DNA of 64,000 nucleotides. It comes from Azadirachta indica (lineage: Eukaryota; Streptophyta; Magnoliopsida; Sapindales; Meliaceae). The stretch's first letter is position 1; each line of letters begins with the position of its first letter. Of the stretch, positions 25,575 through 38,290 are shown one piece after another. Both the position numbers and the translations under genes were made by a program. The stretch is taken from assembly GCA_022749755.1 (NCBI GenBank), contig CM040443.1, forward strand, positions 2,891,191 through 2,955,190. The letters are read 5' to 3'. Below the pieces are notes generated by a model. The model saw only the letters and a list, made by a program, of their open reading frames with translations, did no database searches and was not told the DNA's origin.

Positions 25575-26048
25575 TATCAAATAGTTCCTAAATTACTCAA
25601 ATTATAAAATAAAATAATAATGCGGACAATTTTTCATTTTTAAAAAATTTGATGGGCAGGGAGCTAATATGGGCCACTGCTTATTAAGAGTGTTGGACGC
25701 ATGAAGTGGGCAATTGGATAGTGGTTTGATTTGTGGATCGCTTCTATCTTCCCTAGGGGCTCAGTCTATATGAGCCAGTTCCTATCATGGCCCTGAAGCC
25801 TAATCCTTAGGCCCAATCCTGCCAACCTCTGAATTGGGCCTCTGGCGTCTTGACAGGAATCAAACCGGTTGTGCTGGGTCGACCCAATTGCCGACCCTAC
25901 GCGTACCTACCGGGACATGTTCAAATAGAAACGTGCGCGCTTTTGTTTGGCAGTTATGTTCTTGGTTTCTTTTCGTCTTCATGTAACTAACTGCAGTGTT
26001 GGAGGCTTCAAGTCTAATCCAAACTGAATTACAGAAAGAAACAGGGTA
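25575..26048 (+). promoter_or_regulatory. Conserved upstream block of NPF copy D
   Basis: The counterpart of 12541-12812, but uninterrupted up to the start codon. The ACGTGCGCGC motif (25930-25939) is about 110 bp from the ATG at 26049, against about 1.3 kb in copy C. The block also carries a stretch absent from copy C (about 25700-25800). It probably contains the promoter and 5' leader of the lost gene. Confidence 0.55.
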
Positions 26049-28716
26049 ATGGATTTCGAGGAGGAGCAGCTATTGCTCTTGGAAGACGGAATTATACGGG
26101 TATTATTTTTAGTTAGTTATTTCTTTTTATCCTTTTAAAGCTTGAATTTACCGAGATATGTTGATTCATTTTATGTTTGAATTTGGTTTTGTGAAGTAGT
26201 TGACTTTGACTGTATAGGTTTTATTCAAATCATGTAGCTCCTGGTTTTGAAATTGGTCCACTGCAAAATAATTTAGGGTATATCTATGGGTATTTTGCCC
26301 TTTCTGAAACTTTTAAGAGTTTAGCATGAAGAACCCATCTTATTTTGTTGTATATGAGAATGTTATTGAAATGGGTTCTGACTATGTTATCTGAAATGTG
26401 TTTGTTTACATTTTCTGGGTAGTTCGCTATTCAGACAAATATTAAATATCTAGATGATTATCTTTTTCTTCAACTTCCAGCTGTTCTAGGAGTTGACAAG
26501 TACTATGGTTATAGAATTTTTTCATAATGTAAGAGTCTCTAGCATGGGCGGTTACTTCTTGCAGTGAATTTAACGGTGTTATGTTTAAATAATTTCTGCT
26601 TTGGTTTGACCTTGTGAAAATTGATGAGTCGCTTATGTATGTTGTTTGATTAATTAATTGAGTTGAGGAGTAACTTGTGCTGATGCTTACTGAAGATTGA
26701 CTATGATCACTAGTTCTGTCTTTCACTGTATTTCTGGCAAATCATTTTAAAAATCTGACCTAAATTTTAGCACTTTAAAAACCTTCAAGTCAATTACTTG
26801 TCATTGGATGACACTATTCTCGGCAAATAATCACTTACAAATATTTCTTAAGTTGTCACAAAGCTTAAGCCTCGAGCCAGGTACACCCTCCTCTCAGTCA
26901 ACACATTCAAACTCGATATAGAAGTATTTCTGTCTCTCTCAATTTTTCTTTTTCTGCTTTTGGGACCTCTCTTTTACTGTGCTTCTTCTGTCTATTCTTT
27001 CTCTTCATTTTGTACTTATGAAGCAGTGTAATTAGCTTGTTGCCAAAGCACGAGTTTTCTACAATGGATTACAATTTGAATGAAAATTGAATTTTATGCA
27101 AATTGAGTTCCAAAGTGGTGAACCTGTATTATCTGCTACTTAACAAATCAATGCTTCTCGACCTTTTCTTCTCACTTCAACAAATTGAATGAGATTTGAA
27201 TTTTAAGCCATCTTTTGGCAGACTAGAAAGCCATCATTGTTTAAAATTTCAAGCCTCATAATTTGATAAGGGGGCTATCAATGTGCTTCCTCTGTTTACG
27301 GTGATGTACCTTGCATATTTTTGATTTGAAATGTGATTTTCTACTTCCCCTTCAAATTATGTTCCTGTTTCCTCTACCAAAAAATACTTACTTCTTCTCT
27401 GTCCTTCTGGAACAATTGAAGATATTGGTTTCTTCTATTCTGGAACAATTTATTGCTCAATAGTAATCAACGAGCTCAGATAACAGGATCGTATGTGAAT
27501 GTACGAAGTTCACTCATTGATGTGTCTATACACAAATTTCTGACTTAAATTGAAGCATTTTGAAAAATATGTGAGTTAATTACATTTCATTGGATGATAT
27601 TTGTTCTTGGTAAATCATCACTTCAAATTTTAGTAAGTCATAGTCCAAACAGAAATCGCTTATTGTTTGCATCCAGTAGGAGCATTGTAATGAAGCTGAG
27701 TAAGAGAGCTTAGCTACTCATCTCAGATCCTCTGAGTGGAGTGCCTGAAGTGAGGAAAAATGGGTGCAGTCCCACTATTTGAAATACCTTATTCTTCATT
27801 TGGCATGTTTGAGATCTATAGATGGTCCAATGGATGTTAGGAAAAGATTAAATCGAAGAGGGGAAGCCCCAATGTAAACCTCTTGTTGTTTGCATCATTT
27901 TTGTTTTTCTTTTGTTATCATTCCTTTTTTTCAATACTTCTTTCGCATAAGTGATTAAGCATATTAGACCAATATGAAGTGAATGCCAGCATGTCATCAA
28001 TGTTTATTGACTCCCAAATTCTCCAGGCTACATTCAACGTAACTGTTCTTTGTAATGAGGACATTATGGGCTGTCATAAAGGTGATTTGTGTTTGTTGTG
28101 CTAGCACAATAAGTGGACTAGCTGGCTACTCCTTAACTGAAAAATACCTTGCTGTTCCGCCATTTCTTGAGTAAAAGCAAAATGTAGAAAGGGACACAGG
28201 ATTTGTCTGGTCAGGGATTAAACTCCCTTGTACCCTCATACTTGGAATATTACATTATATTCCCAGTGTCCTGTTTATCAAGATTATGGGGCTCCAGGAG
28301 TAGCCACCAATTTTGAAACTCAGTGAACTCATAAGAAAGGTTGAAGGATTTCTAGGTGTCAAAAGAAAATATATACACAAAAAGATTTTCTTACAACCGC
28401 AATATGTCTGCAAGTGCTTCTGTGCTTCTGCAGGGCTTTGGTAGGGAAACGAGCAAAAACTACAATTAAACATGAGAACTGGCTTATGGTTTGGCAAAAT
28501 CCTGCCATACTGATGGGGCAGAATCCAGATGTCAATGGGAAACAGAGAATAATAGAACAAACCCCAGTTTTTAATTTTAATCACAAACTTAGGCCTTGAA
28601 CAAGGTACACCCTCCTCTCAACTAACACATTCAAACTCTTGGTATTGAAATATTTCTCTCTCTCTCTCTTGATTTTTTTTTTCTTGTGATCTCTGCTTTC
28701 TACTGTCTGCATCTAT
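26049..28716 (+). pseudogene. NPF copy D: exon 1 and part of intron 1 only
   Basis: Exon 1 at 26049-26099 encodes MDFEEEQLLLLEDGIIR, differing from copy C at three residues, and ends in CGG before the donor GTATTA. The following 2.6 kb matches intron 1 of copy C in a shuffled order: 26100-26860 matches 14128-15430, 26870-27270 matches 16140-16680, 27280-28070 matches 15090-15670, and 28072-28710 matches 16672-17320. The match breaks off at about 28716, inside the CT-rich tract. Exons 2-5 do not appear before the MS1 gene. The gene is a truncated pseudogene, unless the missing part is hidden by the gap at 30540. Confidence 0.8.
27674..27885. mobile_element. 212-bp insertion flanked by an 11-bp direct repeat
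   Basis: TTGTTTGCATC stands on both sides (27663-27673 and 27886-27896), while copy C has it once (about 15468-15478) and continues directly. This is an insertion with a target-site duplication of the length typical for LINE-driven elements such as SINEs. The inserted sequence resembles the intronic module at 16690-16880 (a 'ctactc...tttgaaatacc...catgt' order), which suggests that the module is itself mobile. Confidence 0.6.
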
Positions 28717-30539
28717 AATACCCAAATTTCACTGTATTATGTAAATAATACAAATGATTGAAAGTTTATGAGACAAGTATATTTACTTAGGTGAAGTTTA
28801 CTTATTATAGATGGATATGTGTTTTTTTGGAAAAGAATGGAACTATTGGATAATAAGAATTTTATTATGGGTAAAAACTATAGAATGAAAAGTTAAGGGA
28901 GTTGAGTGATACTTTATATAATGTGTAGTTTAGGTTAAACAAGTTTATGATCTAAGTTCTTATTCTCTTAGGCCATAAAAAAAAAGGAGAGAGAAAAGCA
29001 AAGGAAAGAGGAAAAGAGAGAAAATCAAAGAGAAGAAGAAAAAAAAAATAGAGAGAAAATAAACAGAAAAAGAGAAAAGATGTGCCTTAACCTATTCTCT
29101 ATCGAATATCTTTTAGGTGAGTTCTCTTGGAAATAAATTATGTCTCTCTTGTGATTTCAAATGATCCTAGTTATACGTTACATATTCAATTGATCGGATT
29201 ATTGATTGAAAATTAATTGATGGTTATTAGAATTAGGATTTTACAGAGTTGTTTGAATAATATGTCTATTAATAATTAAAATATAGACTTTCAGGTATTT
29301 TTTTTATTAATAATCTTTTTATTATATTAAACTACATTCATTCAAGAATTTACAGAATTTTATTTTGCTGCAATCAGTTAAGAAATCAATTTTTAATGAT
29401 TTTTTCAATCGTTACTCTGCTGTTTTGGAGAACAATAATTTTTGCTGTAGGTCCGAAATATATATTTATTTGATCACCAAAATGATCTTCAAATATTCTA
29501 AAAATTGACATATTGCTTTATATACATGTCTATTGATATTATGCAAAGTTTCGTGATTTTTGGATTTTTATAAAAATTGTGATGAATTTTTGAATTATTG
29601 AACCTCAAATTTGGAAATTTCAGGGCAGTTTATCTATACTCGAAAAGAAAAATATTTTGAAAATGTTTTTGATGTCCAAATGTTATGAAAAATTTGAAAA
29701 AGATATTTTTACGTATCATAAGCAATTTGCAAAAATTTAGCTTGATTTGATCAATAGATTAAGAGTTAAAAATTATTGAATTGAGGTTATTTAGTAAGAA
29801 ACTGAAAAGACAGATTATAAATATATAAATTTAAGACTTTATGATGTATCGTTTTGGACTCGAGTAAATGCTGAAACTTCATTATTTAAGGTATAAAGAG
29901 TTCTAAGAACAAGGATTATGATGTTATAATTCAAAAGATTCTAGAATGTAATAATAATTATTGATACATAGTTAAAAGAATTGTATGTAAAAAGAAAGAT
30001 ATAAAAATAAGTTGTTCATAGTTTAAAATTAATAAATTATTATAGTTTTGATTAAATTATACTTTATTATGAATGAGGTGATTGGAAGTTTTGAATGGTA
30101 GAAATAGCGTGAAAGTTTTGGTTCGGTGCAGGTAAGTAAATTTATGTATGACGTGTTTTCTATTAATTTTCAAAACTATTGTAAGCATCAAATAATTTCA
30201 TAACAAAATAGGTAATGATTTTAATGATTAAATAGTTATTTTGAAGAAATCTTTTATCAAATTATTGAATATTTTGTATGAAATATACATGGAAAATAAA
30301 TGTTATTGGTTTTGCTTTACATGAAATGTCATATTTTGTAAATTGTACTGTTTTAACTCATTGTCAGTAGTGATTGTTTCTGTTACTATTACCATTATCG
30401 ACTGGATAGCTAAATTACTATTGTGCATTTACTGACTGTTAATGATCGGATTTTCGAGGTATTATTATACTGTATTGTGATAAATAAGATACCGAAGTAT
30501 TGGTGATATTACGAGACATGAGTTAAATGATTTTATTAA
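28717..30539. other. AT-rich, transposon-like stretch up to the assembly gap
   Basis: It begins TATAATACCCAAATTTCAC, which resembles the TGTAATACC start of many plant LTRs, directly where the NPF copy D intron breaks off. A purine-rich block of mostly GA and AAG repeats lies at about 28975-29075. No coding motif of a retrotransposon was found, so the nature is inferred from the boundary and composition only. Confidence 0.4.
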
Positions 30540-30639
30540 NNNNNNNNNNNNNNNNNNNNNNNNNNNNNNNNNNNNNNNNNNNNNNNNNNNNNNNNNNNNN
30601 NNNNNNNNNNNNNNNNNNNNNNNNNNNNNNNNNNNNNNN
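30540..30639. other. Assembly gap (100 N)
   Basis: Exactly 100 undetermined bases, the usual placeholder for a gap of unknown size. Sequence order across it should not be trusted without other evidence. Confidence 0.99.
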
Positions 30640-31599
30640 TATAGAATGATGGAATTTTTTTTAATTTTTTTTGTGTGTATTTACTTTGTTTCTTGATATA
30701 CATTGCTTTATTTTTTCATATAATTTTTTTTGCAATATTTATATTTTAATTTTGTTAATTATGTTTTTCATATGGTTAACCTTGATTCATAAACTCCAAA
30801 ATTTCTATCTAATTATCTTCAATTTTTAAGTGCTTATTCTCACATTTATATATCATGATCTATAATGAAACAACAGTACAAGTAAATTGATCATTTTCTA
30901 AGTAATTTTGAACATCATATACGTTGCTGAGATTAATCTAAAACTTATTATTGAGCAATAAATTAACTTATCGTATATACTAATAATTAAATCAATCAGA
31001 TAGCATGCATTTCTTTCTGTTATTTCTTGCTTTAATTCATATTTTACAAGGTGGAACATAGTATTGCATTAATTGTTTATTTCTTAACTAATTTTGTTGC
31101 ATTTCTCTGTTTATTTGGCAGAATTGATGAACATGTTGGAAGAAATAATATAAGTTTCAAATAAATTTAATTGAAAATTTTCTCTTGTGTACTTTGTTCA
31201 GAATTGATACAGGTGGGTTTGCTTGGAATTGTTTTGCTAGAAGGATTGTAAAATTGTTAAAAAGGTATCTATAGATATATTCATAAATTAGATTAATTTT
31301 ATGTATGTAGGACAAATAAATTAATCAAACATTTATTCGTACATGTATTGCAAGAGTATGTAGCATTATATATAGAAAAGAAAATTACACATGTTATTTT
31401 GTAGCATGTAACGTGATGGTTGATTAATGACATAATTTTGGCTTGTTAATAGAGATTTATTATTGAATTTTAAATTAATAATCAAAAGATAAGTAATTAG
31501 AGAGAGAAAGAGGTAAGAGGAAATGATAAGTGTTATAAGAGGTGATAAAAATAAGATAGGTAGGTGTCAAATAAGCAAGTATAATTGGATCTTTTATAA
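30640..31599. other. AT-rich stretch after the gap
   Basis: AT-rich with some ordinary-composition patches (31120-31270). No open frame, RNA or repeat end could be recognised. Confidence 0.5.
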
Positions 31600-32110
31600 A
31601 AAAGAATGACCATTCAATCGATTGAATAAATAAATTTGGCTGACCGAAAATTACACCCATTCTACTACAAATTTGAACTGCTTTTCAGGCCATATGAATC
31701 AATTAGATTGGTTCACCTAAGCCAGATAAAGAACCGATTTTAGTCCCTTTTCAGGTTTTAAAATTTTGTCATTTTAGTTTCTGAAAAACTTTACTTAATA
31801 TGGGAATTATTTTTCGTAAATCTGAATTTGCAAATTAATCAAAAAACAACTTTGTGAAATACAAAAATGGAATAAAGATTTTTTGACAATTAGTTTTTTG
31901 AGAAATGTATTTATAAAAAAATATTTTGAGTTTACTTAAATTGTTACAAACACAAATACCCACAAACATATATTAAAATGATATACCAATAAAATTTCAA
32001 AGTTTGTGATTTCATTGTTCAATTGATTTCTCTTTTATTGAACGGATTTCGTTATACTTTTCTTAAATGCCTTAATTGTAAATATCTTTTGAATTTTCAA
32101 ATTACATTTA
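31600..32110 (-). repeat. Fragment of the same LTR-like repeat as at 61330-62040
   Basis: 31960-32110 and about 61880-62040 share a clear order of blocks, such as 'aaatttcaaagtttgtgatttc' against 'aaattctaaagcttatgacttc', then 'ttatacttttcttaaatgc' against 'ttatactttttttgaatgc', then 'taaatatcttttgaa'. The upstream parts share a 'cagtttc' / 'gttttaaaatttt' pattern. Minus orientation is inferred from the longer copy. Confidence 0.55.
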
Positions 32111-35100
32111 ATTCTTCATATTATAAATAACACATCAAATGGTACAAAAAGAATTTAATTAATAGATATCAATATTTGTTATCATTAAAATAATATTTTT
32201 CGAACCTTAAGACTAACAAAAACATTAAGCGTATTCCAAACCATCCCATACTCAGATATTAGCTAGAAGTGTTTATAATTGAATATAAAAATAAAATAGA
32301 AATATATAATTTTACTAGATATATAATTAATATTTTCACTTATTCTTTTATTTATACTTGACGATAATAATTTTATTTTACTATGCAATCACAATTACAA
32401 CATTTTAATTTGGATACATATTTATACTCTATGCAATTTATTTTATTTTTAAAAAATAAAGTGAGTCATTTGGTCTTGTAGCAAACTCTTTTTTCCCCAT
32501 CCTCTTATGCACTTTTATGATTACATAACGCCTTGTTTGCTTTTGAGATCAACCTCTCTTTTTCTCTCTCTTAATTTCTCTTTTTGTTGCAAACAAACAA
32601 TCAAAATTGCAAAGGGAAATTGAAATAATAATCTATATTTATTTAGCAAATTTAATTATTAAAGTGATACAAATATATGTAAAACGATGGAGTTGGGCTC
32701 GTTATTTTGTTTTGTTATTTATATTAATGAATCCTGCAAGACCTAAAAGAAAATATAATATTATAAAAAAGAAATATTATGAGATAAAACAAACTTTTCC
32801 TCTTAAAATATAGTCAATACAAAAGCATTGAAAATGTATTTAATATTAGAACTGATATTTTATTTTTTAAGATAAAATATTTTTTCTTTGTCATGTAATT
32901 GATGGTAAACTCTAAAATTAATTAATTTGTTTCTTCAACCTTGTTAGTTCTTGTTAAACTTGATCAAATCAAATCGCTCCTCTAGATCTGTAAATTCATT
33001 TTGATCTATATATAAGAGAGTTTTTGATATTTTATTTTAATTTAGCATACTTTCGAGGAGAATATTAGTCATAAATAATGGATTATAATATATTTAATGA
33101 TATCCATAGCAAAAAAATAAGCAAAAGGTAAGTAATTTATTTTTAAAATACTTCCTTGTTCTCATGGTTGCCATCTGTTTCTAGTTATGGCAAATAGGTC
33201 GAACAGGTTTGACATGGTCCATGAAAATTGAGTCGATACAAATTCATGTGTTGGGCCAAGCACAGGTACAAACAGTAATTATGTGGGTGGCCCAAACCCA
33301 CTTTAAAAAAAAAAAATACAGTCTATTCCAGCTTATAAAATTCGGCTCGTGTGGGTCATATCGAGCTATGCTTGGGCCAGCTCGCGAGCCACAATAAGCC
33401 AACCAATAATTACTAACTTTTCCAAATAAATTAAATATTTTTTGTGTGAAAATTTATTATTATTAACTGTAATAGTAAAATTAATAGTGTGAAATTGTAA
33501 ATAGTAAATTATTATTAATAATTTTTTTACTTTTATTTCTTTTATATTTCAAAGTTTGAAAATTAATTTAATCAACTAAAAATTATTGAATAATGAATGA
33601 CCTATTAGATTGAAAATAACAATAAACTAAACAAATTAAAAATAACAATATATTTAATAAATTACTAATTTATGACATTTGTTGTTTATTTATTAAATTA
33701 AAATTTCGAAGAACAACATTCATAAAAGTGAACAATTAAAATTTGTAATAGAATATGATCACTAATTACATTGTGATCATAGCTATCAATTAGAATTAGA
33801 ATTACATAATATGATAGTCAATTATATTTAATTAAAATTAATATAATATAAAGACAATAATAAATGTAATTAATTAAGTAAATTTGTAAAAAATTATTCG
33901 AACAATTATACATACAATAATATATTAATTCTATTAATAATTTGCATAAAATAATATTTATTATTAATTGCAACTAAAATATAATAATTTAATAATATAT
34001 CTAAAATTAAATATAGTATTAGCAACTGCCATAACATTTGAGAAATTGATGATATAAATAAATAAATGAACAAAAGTCACTATCTAGTATTGATTTTGTG
34101 AACATTTTCAACCATATGACACAAATTAAATAATTAAATAATTTGAAAAATTGATACAGTGTAACTTATATAGTTGTATTCAAAGTAAATTTAATAAATA
34201 AATAATTAAAATTTTATTGTTGTAACTTTATAATTTAAATTTAATTAAATTTTGTGTTAAATTTAAAATTAATATTTTTTTGTTAGGTAATTTAAAAAAT
34301 TGATATAATTGGTCAAATGGGCTTTTTGTGTTACGGACTAGGGCTAATGATGGGACGTGAGCTTTTTTCTAAGCCCATTACCTAATATTGTGCAGCGCTG
34401 TATAGGGCTATAAACAATAATTGAGTTGGGCTAACTCTTTCCTTCAATGAGCTCTTTGAGAGAACTACAAATATTGGGTAAAAGAACATAATAGGCCCAA
34501 AAGGCGACATGAAGAAATCCAATAATCGAAGCCCAAATAAAATAAGGTACCTCTGAAAAATCAAATAATCATGAATCGTTGAACTTTTTAATTATAAGTT
34601 AATTTTTGTCACTCTTGGACACTTTAGTTATTTTATCTAATTTTAAATAAATGTGGCAGAATTATATATATATATACGTAGTTATTGGTTGATGAAAATC
34701 TAGCTCTCACAAAATAAAATCATCTAAGTTTAATTATTTAAAATAATGAATAAAACATATATAGATAAAAACTTTATTTTTCCTTGAGTAGTTGGCCAAG
34801 AAGTGTTGCGTTTATCTCAATCCCCATCAGAAAAAAATTAAAAGATCGACATATATATATATATATATATATCTCGGCTGATGAACATAGAATTTTTCGG
34901 AACATAAAAGGATTTTAGTGGTCAAATATTCTGCATGATCAAAGCATGATAATAATAATCAATTATTAAATTCAAACATGCATCGTATACAGAGCCACGA
35001 TAGATTTGCACGGAGACTATTTTGAAACAAATCATGCAAATAGTGAGCTATCGTTTATCTCTATTTCATAAGTTCATCCATGGTGCCATTTTCTTCCTCC

Positions 35101-35147
35101 TCCAATTTTATTTCTTGGCACTATGTGTGTGAACTGACTAAGCCTGT
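32111..35147. other. AT-rich intergenic stretch upstream of the MS1 gene
   Basis: Mostly AT-rich. 33200-33400 and 34310-34560 have higher GC with recurring 'gggcc' and 'ggccca' words but no recognisable gene. A (TA)n run lies at about 34850-34872. Confidence 0.5.
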
Positions 35148-35259
35148 GTATATTTATCCTGTTCTTGTTCATTAGCTTCCTGGAAATTTCATTTCTCCAT
35201 TCTTGTTTGTTTCCTTTTCTTCTTCTTCTTCTTCTTCTGCTGCTGCTGCTTCTGAGTTA
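35148..35259 (+). promoter_or_regulatory. Candidate core promoter and leader of the MS1 gene
   Basis: GTATATTTA at 35148-35156 is a possible TATA box about 105 bp before the start codon. The leader holds a (TTC)n(TGC)n run at about 35217-35250. In the reading frame this run is open upstream of the ATG, but no in-frame ATG precedes 35260. Confidence 0.4.
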
Positions 35260-37651
35260 ATGTCGAATCTCGATAGCAGGAAGAGGAAGAGAGGGGAGCC
35301 GAGGGTGTTCAGGTTCAAGAAATTTGGAGAAGATGGGTATCCAGTTGAGTTTGGTGGAGTATTCAGGCATAATGTAAAAGCCCTAGTTGAATTTGGACAA
35401 GTAGAGAGAAATTTATGCAACGGAATGCCGAGTTGGTCGTTTGAACTTCAAGTCCATCGCCAGCCTCCATTTCATATCTTGTTGTTTGTTGTCGAGGAGT
35501 CTGTCGGGTCGTCACTCGATCATCAATGCAAGCAATGCCCATATGTTGGTGAAGTCTTATTCTTTAATACTAATGCCTTCGTTCATTGCATTGGCATTTT
35601 AGTACTGTAGTATTCTATAGAGACAGAACTTGTATTAACTAAAAGTAATGTAAATTTTTGGGCTTGGTTCGGCCTACCATTGTCTGGTAGCAGGCCAAAG
35701 CCCTAACCATTTTAGAATTCTAAATGAAATGGACTAAACTTGTTAGGCATTATCTGTTTTCCATGCAAATTTTTTTGCATATTCATGTTGGAATCGAGAC
35801 TTATATCATAGAAATCATCTGCTGTACTTAAGTGTTTATCTCTGACAAGTTTAGTTATTGAATAATAGCTCAGGCTGGGGTCATCATATGGTATGCAATA
35901 AGAAATATCACTTCATTCTGCCCTCAAAGAACATGGTGAATGCTTATAGTTTAAACAGCGAAGGAAATGAAGATGATGATTCTGGCATGTTATCGAATTT
36001 AATGGAATTCCAGGGCCATTCCATGCATGGTGTTTTCCATTCAAATGGGTTTGGCCATTTGCTGTGTGTCAATGGTGTTGAAACGGGTTCGGATTTGACT
36101 GGACACCAGATCATGGAATTCTGGGATCGTTTGTGCACTGGGTTGCAAGCAAGGTTAGCTTCCTTCTGAATTTTTCCATAATATAGATTGAGATTTTTAT
36201 GCTTTTGTAGCATTTCAGGACAAGATTGATGAAAATTTCTGACCCATTTACTTGTTAGGAAAGTGAGTTTGTATGACATTTCAAGGAAGAAAGGCATGGA
36301 ATTGAGGCTGCTTCATGTAGTAGCATACAGCCAACCTTGGTTTGGTCGTTGGGGTTACAAATTTGGACGTGGGAGCTTTGGTGTTACTCAACCTATGTAC
36401 CAAAGAGCCATTGACGCAGTCCAATCCATGCCTTTATGTTTACTTCTCCATCATCTCGGCCTCTCTGACCAAGAAATTCCACTCATTTTCACTAGATATC
36501 AAACGTTATCAGACCATTCTTTGATAACACTTGGTGATCTTTTCCATTTCTTGTTGGAGCTTAAATCACAGCTTCCAAAAGAAAACTTTAACATTTGTTC
36601 CTACAATCCGGGTATCCTGGTTGAAACAAATTGTAGATGGTCTGCAAAGAGGGTTGAAATGGCTACTCGAGTGATCGTTGAAGCATTGAAAAGAGCTGAA
36701 TCCAGGTGGGTTTCCAGGCAAGAAGTTAGAGATGTTGCTCGTGCTTACATTGGCGACACAGGGTTGCTAGATTTCGTGCTGAAATCACTTGGAAACCACA
36801 TTGTGGGAAAATATTTGGTTCGCCGCAGCTTGAATCCTGTAACGAAAGTCCTGGAATACTGCTTGGAAGACATATCAAACATTTTTCCCGACCAGGATTT
36901 GGTCCTCAATAATTCAAAGACAAAGGCTCGGTACAGGATTTCAGGGACTCAACTGATGAAAGACGTGCGCAATTTGTACAACACTATACTGAAGGACCAA
37001 AAACAGCTACTTAGCTCAGGGACTTTCAGTGGAATATCAATGGCTTCCAGGATAATTCTTGACACCAAATTCCTTGTTAAAGAATATTATGAAGAGCTTT
37101 CTGCTAACAAAGTTGAATTGGGCCTGGAAGGGAAATTAAACCTCTACTGCACGGTTACATTAAGACAAAATGAAACTGCCAATGAAGATACAAAGAATAA
37201 CAATGCAATACTACAACCATACGAATGTGTCACAGTAAAGAACAATGCTACATTTGATGAGCTTAAGCTAGAAGTTGAAAGGAACTTCAGGGAATTGTAC
37301 TGGGGATTAAGAAGCTTTGTTATTGAATCAATTTTGAATTTGAATGCCAAGGGAACAGATTTGGTTTTCGGGGTGGTTGAAGTTGGAAGAAAAATTGGTT
37401 TTGAAGGAAGCAACAGAGAGACAGGAATTGCTTACGGACAGATATATGAAAATGGGATGATGATAAACTGTGTTGTTGAATGTTCTTGTGGAGCTGAAGA
37501 AGATGATGGTGAGCGAATGATTTGCTGCGACATTTGTGAAGTTTGGCAACATACACGGTGTGTTAGAATCCCTAACGATGAAGAAATTCCACATATATTT
37601 CTTTGCAATCGATGTGAGAAAGGGATTGTGCACCTATCTTCTTTACCATAG
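35260..37651 (+). CDS. MS1: PHD-finger protein MALE STERILITY 1 (MS1) orthologue
   Basis: A nuclear regulator that, in Arabidopsis, acts in the tapetum during late pollen and exine development; loss gives male sterility. Exons: 35260-35548, 35874-36153 and 36259-37651, with in-phase GT-AG introns of 325 and 105 bp. The predicted protein has 653 residues, close to the Arabidopsis MS1 length (about 670). It begins with a basic RKRKRG stretch, probably a nuclear signal. The central part carries family landmarks such as CNKKYHF, FHSNGFGHLL, GSDLTGHQ, KKGMELRLLH, EPWFGRWGY-like SQPWFGRWGY, and RQEVRDVARAYIGDTGLLD. The C-terminal PHD finger (residues about 598-644) has the full Cys4-His-Cys3 set, with CDICEVWQHTRCV at its centre. 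The ATG at 35260 fits the MS1 start; no upstream in-frame ATG exists. No frame damage was seen. It is closer to MS1 than to the paralogue MMD1/DUET. Confidence 0.96.
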
Positions 37652-37780
37652 CTAACTAGCTTTATCTATGCCCACCCTTTATGCATAATATTTTCCTAAT
37701 CTTTTTTTTTTCATTAAACTACGCACAATTAATAATTTTTCTTTACATATAAGTATGACTACAATTCTCAAGTTATATAT

Positions 37781-38290
37781 TGGTGTGGGATCTTGAGCAA
37801 GGACTTGCTGCAATCCACCTCAAATAGGCACCACTACTGACGCAGGCGGGATAGCAGGTGGGATAAAAACACCTTGTCGAATGCCGAATCTCGTTCGATT
37901 CTTTGACGCAGTGAGTTAAATAAACGTTCTAACGGACGGGATTATATGTCGTTCTAACCCTAACGACTCGAAACACGAGTGTTAAGATAACAATTCCATG
38001 AGGGACAAAATTAAAGTGGAATATTTTGTTCAATAAAAGATTGTTCCAAAACAATAACATAAGTTCTCTATATATAATAGAGAAAACCCAACATTACAAG
38101 TCAACTCAAATAAGAAAAAGAATTCTTATTTAAATAAGAAAATTAAGAATTCAATAACAAATTAAATTGATAAGAATAAAAGACTTCTTAAACTAATTAA
38201 ATTCTAAAATTGTCCTACATCAGATTCCCCTTCTCTTTAAAAAACTTGTCCTTGAGTTTTGTTTTGTCTGGTGGATCAAATTTGTAATTC
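37781..38290 (-). mobile_element. LTR with polypurine tract and end of the polyprotein (minus strand)
   Basis: Read on the minus strand, AAAGAGAAGGGGAATC (38223-38238) is a polypurine tract directly before an LTR that starts TGATGTAGGA at 38222 and ends TCCCACACCA at 37781, 442 bp in all. The two ends form an imperfect inverted repeat, as LTR ends do. Upstream of the tract the frame reads DKTKLKDKFFKEKG, resembling the C-terminal tail of plant Ty3-gypsy-type polyproteins. This looks like the 3' end of an element whose other parts are lost or unrecognisable beyond about 38340. Confidence 0.65.

Noticed and set aside
28255..28584. Minus-strand frame of 109 residues
   Set aside because: It lies in duplicated NPF first-intron modules; sister modules do not keep the frame.
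33200..33400. 'gggcc'-rich patch resembling MITE or promoter sequence
   Set aside because: No terminal repeats, target duplication or adjacent gene could be found.
35203..35259. In-frame extension upstream of the MS1 start (Ser- and Ala-rich)
   Set aside because: It has no ATG, comes from the (TTC)n(TGC)n leader repeat, and MS1 proteins begin at the residue chosen.
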